Below are positions 29,184 to 37,987 of a DNA stretch of 64,000 nt, in pieces (within the stretch, counting starts at the first letter, position 1; every line of letters starts with the position of its first letter). The position numbers and the translations under genes were made by a program. This stretch comes from an uncultured Pseudodesulfovibrio sp. (GTDB taxonomy: Bacteria > Desulfobacterota > Desulfovibrionia > Desulfovibrionales > Desulfovibrionaceae), in assembly GCF_963664965.1 (NCBI RefSeq), contig NZ_OY761823.1:134001-198000 (forward strand), read 5' to 3'. The notes below the pieces were generated by a model. The model had not been told where the DNA came from. It saw only the letters and a list, made by a program, of their open reading frames with translations, and did no database searches.

Positions 29184-29206
29184 TAAATCGTATTCATAAC
29201 GATTTA
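29184..29206. promoter_or_regulatory. 23-bp palindromic operator candidate
   Basis: TAAATCGT (29184-29191) and ACGATTTA (29199-29206) are perfect inverted repeats separated by 7 bp, in the AT-rich 283-bp gap between the divergent HD-GYP gene and uvrA. The size fits a dimeric regulator. The regulator is unknown. Confidence 0.4.
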
Positions 29207-29355
29207 TCGGTTTTTTTCAGGGCACCAATAGATGCCCACTCTGAAAACATGCCTGTTGCACTTTTTCTTCACGCAGCCATTAGCCAAAAAGCACAATTTT
29301 TCCATAGTAGACATTCCGGGCTTGCCTTCCATCTAGGAATGTTTATCCTCCCCCA

Positions 29356-32118
29356 ATGACTACATCCGCAGACAGGAAATCCATCCATATCGAAGGTGCC
29401 CGACACCATAATCTCAAGGACCTGACACTCGACATCCCGCGCGACGAACTCGTTGTCGTGTGCGGCCCGTCCGGGTCCGGAAAATCAACCCTTGCCTTTG
29501 ACATCGTCTATGCAGAAGGCCAGCGCAGATACGTGGAATCCCTTTCCGCCTACGCCCGCCAGTTCCTGCCGCAGATGGACAAACCGGATGTCGACAAGGT
29601 CGAGGGACTGTCCCCGGCCATTTCGCTGGAGCAGCAGACCGCCACGCGCAACCCGCGCTCCACGGTCGGCACCGTCACCGAAGTCTACGATTTCCTGCGC
29701 GTCTTTTTCGCCCGCCTCGGCAAGTTCTACTGCCCGAAATGCGGCAAGCCCATCGAGGCCCAGACCACGGACCAGATCGTCGAGACCATCCTCGCCATGG
29801 AAAACGGCACCAAGTTCATGCTGCTCGCCCCGCTGGTGGAACACCAGAAAGGCACGCACAAGGACCTGTTCGACAAGCTCCGGAAAGAGGGCTTCGTCCG
29901 CGTCCGCATCGGCGGCAGCATGTATACGCTCGACGATGTGCCGGAACTCGAAAAGAACAAGAAGCACACCATTGATCTCGTGGTGGACCGCCTTGTCATC
30001 AAGGACGGCATCAAGAAACGTCTGGCCGATTCCGTGGAACTCGCGCTGGAACGCGGCGACGAACGCATGATCGTATCCGTAGTGGGCGGGGACAACCCCG
30101 GCGACACCTTCATGTCCACCCTGTCCACCTGTCCATCCTGCAAGATTTCCATGCCGCGGCTCACCCCGCAGCTCTTTTCCTTCAACTCGCCGCAGGGTGC
30201 CTGCCCCACCTGCAACGGCATCGGTAGCGTCGAATATTTCGAGCCGGACCTCATTTCACCCAACAAGGGACTCTCGCTCAACGACGGCGGCGTGATCCCG
30301 TGGAAGTCCGCGTACCGGCAGGAGCAGTACGGTCCCAAGCTCAAGAAGCTCGCCAAGGCCCACGGCTTCACTCTGGACACGCCGCTCGGGGAATTCTCCG
30401 AGGAGGCATGGTCCGCGCTGTTCTACGGCAGCCCGGAAACCGGCTGGCCCGGTGTGGTGCCCATCCTCGAATACGGGCAGCAGCAGTCCGGCGTCTGGGA
30501 TCACTGGACCGCCCGTTTCCAGCAGTCCCGCCCCTGTCCCGACTGTGAAGGCGCACGCCTGCGCCCCGAAGCCCTTGCCGTGCGCGTGGCTGACAAAAAC
30601 ATGTTCCAGTTCTCGTCCATGTCCATCCAGCGCGCGCTGGAATGGCTCAAAAATCTGGAATTCTCCGGTCACGAGACCCTTATCTCCGAGCCGCTGCTCA
30701 AGGAACTGACGCACCGCCTCGGCTTCATGGTCAACGTGGGCCTCGACTATCTTTCCATGGGACGCAACATGGGCACCCTGTCCGGTGGCGAGGCCCAGCG
30801 CATCCGGCTTGCCTCGCAGCTCGGCTCCGGTCTTGTCGGCGTCACCTACGTGCTGGACGAGCCGTCCATCGGGCTGCACCCCCGCGACAACCAGCGATTG
30901 ATCGACACCCTCCGGTCACTCCAGAAGCGCGGCAACACCGTCCTTGTGGTCGAACACGACGAACCCACCATCCGCGAGGCCGACCATGTCATCGAAATCG
31001 GCCCGAGTTCCGGCTGGCTCGGTGGTGAAATCGTGTTTCAGGGACCGGTCAAGGAACTCGTCAAAGCGGATTCCCTCACCGGAAAATACCTGCGCGGCGA
31101 CATGTTCATCGCCCCGCCCGAAACCCGGCGCAAGCCCAAGGACTCCATCGTCATCAAGGGAGTGGAGACCAACAACCTCAAGAATCTCGACGTGGAGATT
31201 CCCCTCGGCGTCATGACCTGCGTCACCGGTGTGTCCGGCTCCGGCAAGAGTTCGCTCGTCATGGATTCGCTCTACAAGCACATCCAGCTCTACAACGGCA
31301 ACAAGGCAAACAATCCCGGCAAGATCGCGGGAATCAACGGCCTCGACAAGATCGAAAAGGTCATCTCCATCGACCAGACGCCCATCGGCCGCACTCCCCG
31401 ATCCAACCCGGCGACCTATACGAAAATCTTCGATGAAATCCGCAAGATATTTGCCGGATCAAAGGAAGCCCGCACCCGAGGCTACCAGCCCGGACGTTTT
31501 TCCTTCAACGTCAAGGGGGGCCGCTGCGAAGCGTGCAAGGGAGACGGACAGATCCGGGTCGAGATGCACTTCCTGCCCGATGTGTACGTCACCTGCGAAA
31601 CCTGCAAGGGCAAGCGCTACAACGCCCAGACCCTTGAGGTCGAATACCGGGGCAAGAACATCGCGGACGTCCTCGCCATGACCGTGCGGCAGGCCCGCGA
31701 ATTCTTTGCCAACCATCCGCCGCTCATGCGCCGCCTCGACGTGCTCGCGCAGGTCGGTCTGGAATATCTCCAGCTCGGCCAGCCCGCCACGACCCTTTCG
31801 GGCGGCGAAGCGCAGCGCATCAAGATATCCCGCGAACTCGGCAAACGGAACCTGCCCGGAGCGCTCTACATCCTTGACGAACCGACCACGGGCCTGCACA
31901 TGCACGAAGTCGGCAAGCTCATCCGGGTGCTCCACGCCCTTGTGGACAAAGGCGCGACCGTCATCGTCATCGAGCACAACACCGACGTCATCATGGCCTC
32001 GGACCACGTCATCGACCTCGGCCCCGGCGGAGGAGAACACGGCGGCCAGATCGTGGCCTCCGGCACTCCCGAACAGATCATCGCCAACCCGGATTCGGTC
32101 ACCGGGAAGTTCCTGTAA
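29356..32118 (+). CDS. uvrA: Excinuclease ABC subunit A
   Basis: This 920-residue DNA damage sensor of nucleotide excision repair has two ABC ATPase halves. The first Walker A is [16 protein letters not shown] and the second [16 protein letters not shown]. Each half has an LSGGEAQRI signature and a zinc module ([12 protein letters not shown] with CPTCNGIG, and [12 protein letters not shown] with CETCKGKRY). The UvrA block [20 protein letters not shown] is intact. No SOS box was recognised upstream. It is monocistronic. Confidence 0.97.
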   Translation: MTTSADRKSIHIEGARHHNLKDLTLDIPRDELVVVCGPSGSGKSTLAFDIVYAEGQRRYVESLSAYARQFLPQMDKPDVDKVEGLSPAISLEQQTATRNPRSTVGTVTEVYDFLRVFFARLGKFYCPKCGKPIEAQTTDQIVETILAMENGTKFMLLAPLVEHQKGTHKDLFDKLRKEGFVRVRIGGSMYTLDDVPELEKNKKHTIDLVVDRLVIKDGIKKRLADSVELALERGDERMIVSVVGGDNPGDTFMSTLSTCPSCKISMPRLTPQLFSFNSPQGACPTCNGIGSVEYFEPDLISPNKGLSLNDGGVIPWKSAYRQEQYGPKLKKLAKAHGFTLDTPLGEFSEEAWSALFYGSPETGWPGVVPILEYGQQQSGVWDHWTARFQQSRPCPDCEGARLRPEALAVRVADKNMFQFSSMSIQRALEWLKNLEFSGHETLISEPLLKELTHRLGFMVNVGLDYLSMGRNMGTLSGGEAQRIRLASQLGSGLVGVTYVLDEPSIGLHPRDNQRLIDTLRSLQKRGNTVLVVEHDEPTIREADHVIEIGPSSGWLGGEIVFQGPVKELVKADSLTGKYLRGDMFIAPPETRRKPKDSIVIKGVETNNLKNLDVEIPLGVMTCVTGVSGSGKSSLVMDSLYKHIQLYNGNKANNPGKIAGINGLDKIEKVISIDQTPIGRTPRSNPATYTKIFDEIRKIFAGSKEARTRGYQPGRFSFNVKGGRCEACKGDGQIRVEMHFLPDVYVTCETCKGKRYNAQTLEVEYRGKNIADVLAMTVRQAREFFANHPPLMRRLDVLAQVGLEYLQLGQPATTLSGGEAQRIKISRELGKRNLPGALYILDEPTTGLHMHEVGKLIRVLHALVDKGATVIVIEHNTDVIMASDHVIDLGPGGGEHGGQIVASGTPEQIIANPDSVTGKFL

Positions 32119-32129
32119 GGAAAACTCCG

Positions 32130-32171
32130 GAACATCTCGGAACCCGGTCTCTTCCGGGTTCCGGAATGTTC
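32130..32171 (+). terminator. Hairpin downstream of uvrA
   Basis: A long hairpin with a perfect GGAACCCGG / CCGGGTTCC upper stem (loop TCTCTT at 32148-32153) and a lower stem with a 2-nt internal mismatch lies 12 bp after the uvrA stop. No T tract follows, so efficiency is uncertain. Confidence 0.55.
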
Positions 32172-32370
32172 TGTTGACCTGCCCCCGCCCCTTCCCGCCA
32201 TTCACCTTCATACCCATGCAGGCGAACAGGTTCTGCCGCGAACCATTTCATTATGTCGCCGTAAATGGTAAGGGGAAGCTGTGTTCGCGCACAATCTTCG
32301 CAAGGCACGCCGGATCATTCGGAAAATCATTTTCACGAGTTCACAGGCCCAGACCACCGGAGGCATTCAT

Positions 32371-33611
32371 ATGTACTACCACGAATACGAGACAGAACCT
32401 CGCGAGAAACGGCTGAAACGCAAAGTGGAAATCCGTCAGGGAAGTCCTGCTGGAGGCCGAAAGGACATCAGGGGAATTTCAGGCGCGGCTCAAGAAAGCT
32501 GGGAGCCTGTGCGCGGGATTTCAAGAACTTTGAGGATTACGGAAAAATCCCCCCGCTGAGAAAACAGGACATCATCAAATGGCAGAGTGAACACGGACTG
32601 GGCTGGTTCCTGAACTGTGAGCCGGGGCAGCTTGGGCGTATTTACCAGTCACCGGGACCGATCTTCGACCCGGAAGGCCGCGAACCGGATTACTGGGCGT
32701 GGTCGGAAGGCTTCTTCGCTGCGGGATTCAGACCGGGCGATCTGGCGCAGATGACGTTTTCCTATCACATGACACCGGCGGGACTGATGCTGGAGGAGCC
32801 GCTGCGGGACATCGGATGCGGCGTGATTCCGGCTGGTCCCGGCAACACGGACAAACAGATCGAATTTCTGACACAGCTTCCGGTCACGGCATTCGTGGGC
32901 ATGACAAGCTACCTGAAAGTAATCGGCCAAAAGGCCATGGCCGCCGGTCTTGATCTCAAAAAGGACTTCCATCTGGAAAAGGCATACGTGGCTGCCGAGC
33001 CGCTGACCGAAAATCTCAGGCAGGAAGTGGAAACCATGTTCGGGATCACGATCCGGCAGGGCTACGGCACGGCGGATGTGGGCTGCATCGCCTACGAGTG
33101 CATGGCCCTGAGCGGCATGCACCTGTCCAACTTCCGTCACGTGGAAATCTGTGACCCCAAGACGGGCGAACCGCTGCCCGACGGCGAAACCGGCGAAGTG
33201 GTGGTCACACCGTTTTTCCAAGATTATCCGCTGATCCGGCTGGCGACCGGCGATCTGTCGTCCATTGACGACAGCGAGTGCGAATGCGGACGGACAGCCC
33301 GGAAACTGACCGGCTGGAAAGGCCGCGCCGATGACACGGCCAAGGTCAAGGGACAGTTTGTCTACCCGGCCCAGGCCGCTTCCGTTTTCAAGGAATATCC
33401 GGATGTTGCGAATTGGCAGATTCGAGTGAACAATCAGGGTGGACGAGACAGCCTCATCGTGCTAGTTGAGACTGGAATGGAGTTCGACGAGAAGAAATTC
33501 ATCGTCGATTTTCAGAACACCATGAAATTGAAACCCGTCGTCGAGGTCGTTGAACCGGGCACAGTACCGGATGACGCCGCAAAACTCGTCGATGAGAGGA
33601 CTTTCGATTAA
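32371..33611 (+). pseudogene. Phenylacetate-CoA-ligase-like gene with two frameshifts
   Basis: This is an AMP-forming acyl-CoA ligase related to PaaK. From about 32505 one frame reads through to 33611 with family blocks including DFKNFEDYGKIPPL, YHMTPAGLMLEEPL, RQGYGTADVGCIAYEC and RLATGDLSSI. The N terminus is split over three frames. Frame 1 (from ATG 32371, MYYHEYETEPREKRLKRK) runs to about 32441. Frame 2 (VLLEAERTSGEFQARLKKAG) runs to about 32502. Frame 3 carries the rest. Removing one G from GGG near 32440 and one from GGG near 32502 restores a continuous protein (RQEVLLEAE, KKAGACARD). It is either a real pseudogene or two homopolymer sequence errors. Confidence 0.8.
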
Positions 33612-34084
33612 ACCCGGGCGACCGGGGTTGCGGTCCTAATCGAATGGGCCGAGGCACATGCGCCTCGGCCCTTTTCGTTTTCCGCGTCATGCGCTTCGCG
33701 CTTCCGCAGGAAAGGAACCGCCCATGTTTCGGCAAGCCATTTTCTGGCCTCTTCCTTGTCGGCAAAAATCCTGACCCTGTCCACGGAATCGAAGATATGC
33801 AGGAACAGAGGGTTGTTCATGTCGGAACTGACGATGGCTTTCTTGTGTTTGAACTCGACGCCTGCGGTTTCCTGAATCTCCCTGACGACACGCGCAAACC
33901 CGTCAATGCCTATATGCAGATGGCACTTCGTCTCATCCACCAGAAGCTTGGACAGGCCTGCCTGCGCCAGTCCCCCATACATGTTCCTTACGTAATGCAG
34001 CACCTCATCGAGGGAACAGAGTGAGCCTTCCACCACAATGTGAAGATAGTCATCCTCGATTTCAGATCGATAGTTTATCGACAT
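33608..34084 (-). CDS. Hypothetical protein, STAS-like fold suspected
   Basis: This 158-residue cytoplasmic protein begins MSINYRSEIEDDYLHIVVEG. The alternation of short strands and helices, SKLLVDETKCHL and HKKAIVSSDMNN, is reminiscent of small STAS/SpoIIAA-like proteins, but no diagnostic motif was recognised. AGGTG precedes the ATG at 34084. The last 25 or so residues are encoded across the terminator hairpin of the converging ligase gene, so the C terminus may be an extension after loss of a stop. It lies upstream of nothing obvious and 14 bp downstream of the UspA gene, so they are likely co-transcribed. Confidence 0.65.
   Translation of the reverse strand: MSINYRSEIEDDYLHIVVEGSLCSLDEVLHYVRNMYGGLAQAGLSKLLVDETKCHLHIGIDGFARVVREIQETAGVEFKHKKAIVSSDMNNPLFLHIFDSVDRVRIFADKEEARKWLAETWAVPFLRKREAHDAENEKGRGACASAHSIRTATPVARV
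33646..33675 (+). terminator. Terminator of the ligase gene
   Basis: A 10-bp perfect stem, GGGCCGAGGC (33646-33655) with GCCTCGGCCC (33662-33671), has a 6-nt loop and is followed by TTTT. It lies inside the 3' coding end of the converging minus-strand gene. Confidence 0.8.
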
Positions 34085-34098
34085 GTCTGCACCTCAAA

Positions 34099-34566
34099 TC
34101 AGGACTCAAGCGGATTGATCAGATGGACCGGCACCGGGGAATTCTTGACGATCCTGTCGGTCACACTGCCCAGCCCCGACGGTGTGCCGCCCCGCTTTTC
34201 CAGCCCAAGGCCATGGGTGGACATGACGATCAAGTCGGCCTTCTCCTTGCCAACATGTTCCAAAATGGCTTCGACCGGGTCGCCCTGCGCGAGACGAATC
34301 CTGATCTCGGGGCAGCTTTTCAATTCGTTCTCGCACAGCTTGTTCAGTGCAGCACGGGCATGTTCCACTGCCCAGTCGCGGAAATCATTCAGCATCGCCG
34401 TACCAGGGTATTTGCCGTAGGCCGGAAAATACGAACACAGATCAACGGACGCATACAGCACGACGACCTGGGCGCCGTACTTCTCAGACAGCGAAACCAC
34501 CTGAGAGATCGCCTTTTTCGAGTGACTGGACAAATCCGTAGGCCACAGAATCGTCTTGATGGACAT
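34099..34566 (-). CDS. Universal stress protein (UspA family)
   Basis: This 155-residue protein has the Usp fold: start IKTILWPTDLSSHSKKAISQ, and the ATP-binding loop STHGLGLEKRGG followed by GLGSVTDRIVKNSPVPVHLI, a G-x2-G-x9-G-(S/T)-like pattern. ATG 34566 is preferred because GGGAGGAG precedes it; a 12-residue upstream extension is rejected. It is followed on the same strand by the STAS-like gene. Confidence 0.88.
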   Translation of the reverse strand: MSIKTILWPTDLSSHSKKAISQVVSLSEKYGAQVVVLYASVDLCSYFPAYGKYPGTAMLNDFRDWAVEHARAALNKLCENELKSCPEIRIRLAQGDPVEAILEHVGKEKADLIVMSTHGLGLEKRGGTPSGLGSVTDRIVKNSPVPVHLINPLES

Positions 34567-34796
34567 GAAGCTCCTCCCGCTGGTTCTGGAAACATGCAGC
34601 ATGAAAACACGACGTCCGACAGACAGAGTTTTACCTAAGCATGTTACCGTTTTTCTTTATCAATCGATTGCGTAAACACACTTGCCCGCCGTATCCGGAA
34701 TATCCGGACAATCACACGATAGCGCCTTTTGACCGAGAGGGATTTTATAAATATCACCATCTGGATTCATTCCGTGAACTTATGTACGGGATTGGC

Positions 34797-35606
34797 ATGA
34801 GACTATTCCCCTGTTCCCCGCTCCTTCTAGTCGCGGCCCTGCTTTCGGGGCTGTTTTCGCTGCTGTTCGCCCCCGTGGAAGCGGAAGCAGGGAACCCGGA
34901 ACTGATCCTGCCGTATGACGAAGCCTGCCCGTTCTTCTGTTTTGACACTCCGGGCACTCCCGGCATCGCGGTCGAAATCCTGCGCGAAGTCTTCGGCAAA
35001 AACGGAATAGCCATTCGGCCCATTGAAGTCCCATTTGCACGGGCCGAGCTGCTCTGGGCCGAGCCGAACATTCTGGCTGTCGGCGACACAGAAAAACTGG
35101 AAGGGTGCCTCCGCTCCGGGGAAACCATCGGAGGAGAAGCGCTCGCCTTTTTCATGAACAATCACTCAAAATGGCAATACGACGGAACGTCATCGCTGCT
35201 GTCCCAAAAACTCGGCTATGTCGCGGGCGTTCAATACACGCCTGAAATTGATTCCTACATTGAACGCCACAAGAATTCCCCGCTTTTGGTCGGAGTCGCC
35301 GGGGAACACGCCGAACAGAAATTATTCAAGCTCCTACGAATGAGCCGGATCGACGTATTCATCACGTCCTACACCATGGGAATGCTCCTGATGCAGGAAC
35401 TGAATATTGAAAATGTCAGGGCGGAACGCGTTCCTGATTCCGAGATTTTCTTTTACGTGGCCTTTTGCGGCGATACGGAAGACAAGGAAAGGCTGCTTGC
35501 CGATTTCGACTCGGAAATGCGAAAATTCTGGGCTTCCGACAAACTGTTGCAACTGGAAGCGAAGTACGGCCTGCCACACGCCAAACGGCCAGACACAACA
35601 CAATAG
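34797..35606 (+). CDS. Periplasmic solute-binding-like protein (orphan)
   Basis: This protein of about 269 residues has a clear signal peptide (LLLVAALLSGLFSLLFAPVEAEAG) and a divergent family 3 solute-binding fold (LILPYDEACPFFCFDTPGTP, GIAVEILREVFGKNGI, FWASDKLLQLEAKYGL). Three cysteines occur early in the mature protein, in CPFFC and later GCLR. The start is uncertain: ATG 34797 and 34782 both give a signal peptide and neither has a good ribosome site. No transporter genes are nearby. Confidence 0.7.
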   Translation: MRLFPCSPLLLVAALLSGLFSLLFAPVEAEAGNPELILPYDEACPFFCFDTPGTPGIAVEILREVFGKNGIAIRPIEVPFARAELLWAEPNILAVGDTEKLEGCLRSGETIGGEALAFFMNNHSKWQYDGTSSLLSQKLGYVAGVQYTPEIDSYIERHKNSPLLVGVAGEHAEQKLFKLLRMSRIDVFITSYTMGMLLMQELNIENVRAERVPDSEIFFYVAFCGDTEDKERLLADFDSEMRKFWASDKLLQLEAKYGLPHAKRPDTTQ

Positions 35607-35676
35607 AAAATCAGGCTCAGGTTCATTTTCTCTAGTTTGCCTGCATTTTTGCGGGACTCCGGAAACTCTTCTACCC

Positions 35677-36834
35677 TCATGAACTCATGCGGCGAAGCGC
35701 AAACCGCACACACACCGGCCCGACAATTTCAAAAAAAACCGTGGCGGAAACGACAATCGTGACGATTGAATCAAGCCCAGCGAAACGATGGGAAGCGACA
35801 AGGGCCATTCCCAATGAGACTCCAGCCTGAGGCATCAAGGCCAACCCCATCCAGTTTTCCATCCGAATTCCCGCACCTGCCATTCTGCCGCCGATCTTGG
35901 CTCCGAAAAAACGCCCCAGAATTCGTAAAGCCATGTAAGCCAGAATAACGAAACCCGCGTCAAAAAGGTGCTCCATGTGAATGGATGCTCCGGCAAAGAT
36001 GAAAAACAACACGACAAAGGGCCACTCAATGCGCTCGATAGCTCGAAACGGACGGGTATGGTGTCTGGCAAGATTGGCAACCACGATGCCCATGGTCATG
36101 GATGCCAGCAGGTGTGAGACGTTCAGCCAGAGCGCGACTCCGCCGCACAGCAGGACCATGCCGACAGCTTCGGTCAGGGTCGGTTCTCCGGGACGGATGC
36201 GGCCAGTGAGAAAACTCATTGGCAGGCCGAGGGCGACACCGACGAACAAGGCCCCGCCGATATCCCAAAGAGCGGTGAGGACAATGCCTGCCCCGCCACC
36301 GCCAACCGAGGACTGCACAAACACGAGCAGAATACTGAAAATGATGAGTCCCCACGCATCATCAATTGCGACAATACGCAGCAGGATTCTGGAAGGCAGG
36401 TTCCTGATGTTCATCTCATGGACGACATCCATCGTGGCTGTTGGATCGGTTGAAGAAGCGATCCCGCCACACAGAAGGGACAACGGCAGCGGCACGCCGA
36501 TCATCCACAGACCCGCGCCCACCAGCAGTGTCGTCACGACGACCACGCTTATGGAAATCAGGAACACGCTTTTACCGGACTCCCTGAGTTCCGTAAAAGT
36601 CAAGGAACTTCCGAGCAGGAAACCCACCATGACCAGAATCATGTCGGTTACATATGGAAACCAGACGGAAGTGATATCAGGAAGAATGTCGAACCCCGAC
36701 GGGCCGGCCAGAAAACCGAGCAGGATGAGCGCCGACACTCTCGGCAGAAACGTATGTCGGCCGATGAAGTCAGTGGCGAGGCCTGCAAGAAACAGCAGCC
36801 CCAGCGTAATGAGCATTGAAGCCGGTGAAAACAT
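35677..36834 (-). CDS. Cation:proton antiporter (CPA family)
   Basis: This 385-residue inner-membrane protein has about 11-12 hydrophobic segments. LILLGFLAGPSGFDILP, GGIASSTDPTATMDVVHE and RILLRIVAIDDAWGLIIFS match Na+/H+ or K+/H+ exchangers, with the acidic DD pair of the ion-binding helix in AIDDAWG. No C-terminal TrkA regulatory domain is present. It stands alone between two convergent neighbours. The exchanged ion is not known. Confidence 0.88.
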   Translation of the reverse strand: MFSPASMLITLGLLFLAGLATDFIGRHTFLPRVSALILLGFLAGPSGFDILPDITSVWFPYVTDMILVMVGFLLGSSLTFTELRESGKSVFLISISVVVVTTLLVGAGLWMIGVPLPLSLLCGGIASSTDPTATMDVVHEMNIRNLPSRILLRIVAIDDAWGLIIFSILLVFVQSSVGGGGAGIVLTALWDIGGALFVGVALGLPMSFLTGRIRPGEPTLTEAVGMVLLCGGVALWLNVSHLLASMTMGIVVANLARHHTRPFRAIERIEWPFVVLFFIFAGASIHMEHLFDAGFVILAYMALRILGRFFGAKIGGRMAGAGIRMENWMGLALMPQAGVSLGMALVASHRFAGLDSIVTIVVSATVFFEIVGPVCVRFALRRMSS

Positions 36835-36954
36835 ACTACCGCCTGTGTGTGCCGCCTTCTCTCTTTATACCTTATCAAACTCTTGAAGGGCCATGTCAAT
36901 CAAGCGGCACGGATAATAACAGACAGCACCGCCCGCCAGCCCAGAGGACGAATG

Positions 36955-36986
36955 AAAAAAGGGAGCTCCGCATGGAACTCCCTTTT
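36955..36986. terminator. Bidirectional terminator
   Basis: A 9-bp stem, GGGAGCTCC (36961-36969) with GGAACTCCC (36974-36982), has one G-T pair and a GCAT loop. It is flanked by six A on the left and four T on the right. It ends the minus-strand HesB-like gene at 37040. Confidence 0.85.
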
Positions 36987-37039
36987 GTATTCAGCTGAAC
37001 CGGAACATCCGGTCAGACGGCAATCTCACTCGCGTCTGT

Positions 37040-37372
37040 CTAGCAGCCGCAGCCGCCGGAGGAACAACCGCCGGAAGAGCAGCCGCAACCGCCGCCCATG
37101 CCGGGGATTTCCTTTTCGCTTTCAAGAGAAAAGCCGTACTCTGTCATATCGATGGTCACCACGCCGGTGGCCTCAGCCAGTTCTTCGTGGATGAGAAAGG
37201 TGAAATCGCCCTTCTCAACACTTTTGTCGCCGTCACGGGCTTCATCAAGCGCCAGGGACAGGCGCGGGCCGGAACACCCGCCATCAGCCAGATGAATCCG
37301 GATGGGCTGGGTTTCCTTGTCTGCGAAATATGAAGTCAGTTCCTGCTGTGCGGATTCTGTTACGTTAATCAT
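37040..37372 (-). CDS. HesB/IscA-like protein, cysteine form
   Basis: This 110-residue protein is related to A-type iron-sulfur carriers. It has the conserved Cys in LADGGCSGPRLSLALDE and a Gly/Cys-rich tail (GGGCGCSSGGCSSGGCGC) in place of the usual CGCGxSF end. It aligns along its length with the adjacent selenocysteine protein: same start (TEAAQEQL versus TESAQQEL), same TYYGF versus TEYGF, same tail style. A redox, cluster or selenium-related role is possible. It lies about 120 bp downstream of its paralogue, each with its own terminator. Confidence 0.85.
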   Translation of the reverse strand: MINVTESAQQELTSYFADKETQPIRIHLADGGCSGPRLSLALDEARDGDKSVEKGDFTFLIHEELAEATGVVTIDMTEYGFSLESEKEIPGMGGGCGCSSGGCSSGGCGC

Positions 37373-37440
37373 GATTACTCCTGAGTGTTAATGTTCTACA
37401 AACTATAAGTAGTAATTATTACCTGTCTAGCCCCAGTTGC

Positions 37441-37473
37441 AAAAAAAGGCGGCACCCCGTGTGGAGTGCCGCC
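37441..37473 (-). terminator. Terminator of HesB-like selenoprotein gene
   Basis: On the minus strand an 11-bp stem of GGCGGCACTCC and GGGGTGCCGCC (one G-T pair) with a 4-nt loop (37473-37448) is followed by seven T residues (37447-37441). It lies 24 bp after the stop. Confidence 0.93.
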
Positions 37474-37496
37474 TATCGTGTTCGGTATATGGCTGA

Positions 37497-37823
37497 TTAG
37501 CAGGAGCAGGAACCGCTGCTGCAAGAGCCGCCGTCGCAGCCGCCGCCACCGCCGCCGACCGGATTTTCCGATTCGACAACGAAACCGTAGTAGGTCATAT
37601 CGATCTTGATCTTGCCGGTCTGAGCCTGCAATTCTTTTTCGATCAGGAAGGTGAAACCACCTGCCTCGCACACTTCGTCTTTATCATTAGGCTCATCCAG
37701 AGCCAGGGTCAGGCGCGGGCCTGCTCATCCGCCCGCAGCGAGATACACCCGGACAGGGGATGCTTCCTTGTCCTGGAAGTAGCCTTTGAGCTGCTCCTGG
37801 GCAGCTTCAGTAACTTCAAACAT
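37497..37823 (-). CDS. HesB-like selenoprotein (UGA decoded as Sec33)
   Basis: Reading from ATG 37823, behind TAGGAGG, gives MFEVTEAAQEQLKGYFQDKE, then an in-frame TGA at codon 33 (37727-37725), then 75 further codons to TAA at 37497. The flanks read LAAGG-U-AGPRLTLALDEP, and the paralogue at 37040 has Cys at exactly this place (LADGGCSGPRLSLALDE). The frame after TGA stays fully coding, ending in a Gly/Cys-rich tail with GGSCSSGSCSC. HesB-like proteins are a known bacterial selenoprotein family. A bacterial SECIS-like hairpin follows the TGA. Total 108 residues including Sec. SelA, SelB and SelC genes are not in the window. Confidence 0.92.
37690..37727 (-). promoter_or_regulatory. Bacterial SECIS element candidate
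   Basis: On the minus strand, 25 nt after the TGA (37727-37725), GGCTC (37704-37700) pairs with GAGCC (37694-37690) around the loop TGGAT. The loop position (within the 16-37 nt window) and a G among its first two loop bases fit the bacterial SECIS consensus. A second small hairpin, CAGGC-CCGC-GCCTG, lies nearer the TGA. Confidence 0.75.
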
Positions 37824-37987
37824 GAGATTGCCTCCTATTTATGGTCGGGAAAGGAACAGGTAAGATCAAAGTACCCCTTTGTCAAACTGAAATTGACAGT
37901 TTCCCGCCCATCGATATTGACCGCCCTTGGGGGATGGGATAATTCGAGACATTGTACTTTAGCCCAAAGCGCATGCGAGGCATAAAA

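Noticed and set aside
29096-29359. 87-codon frame before uvrA
   Set aside because: It spans an AT-rich promoter region, lacks a ribosome site and overlaps the uvrA start.
37396-37671. Basic, arginine-rich 91-codon frame over the HesB-like selenoprotein gene
   Set aside because: It is in another frame of the Gly/Cys-rich region. The HesB-like frame with a UGA codon explains the locus better.
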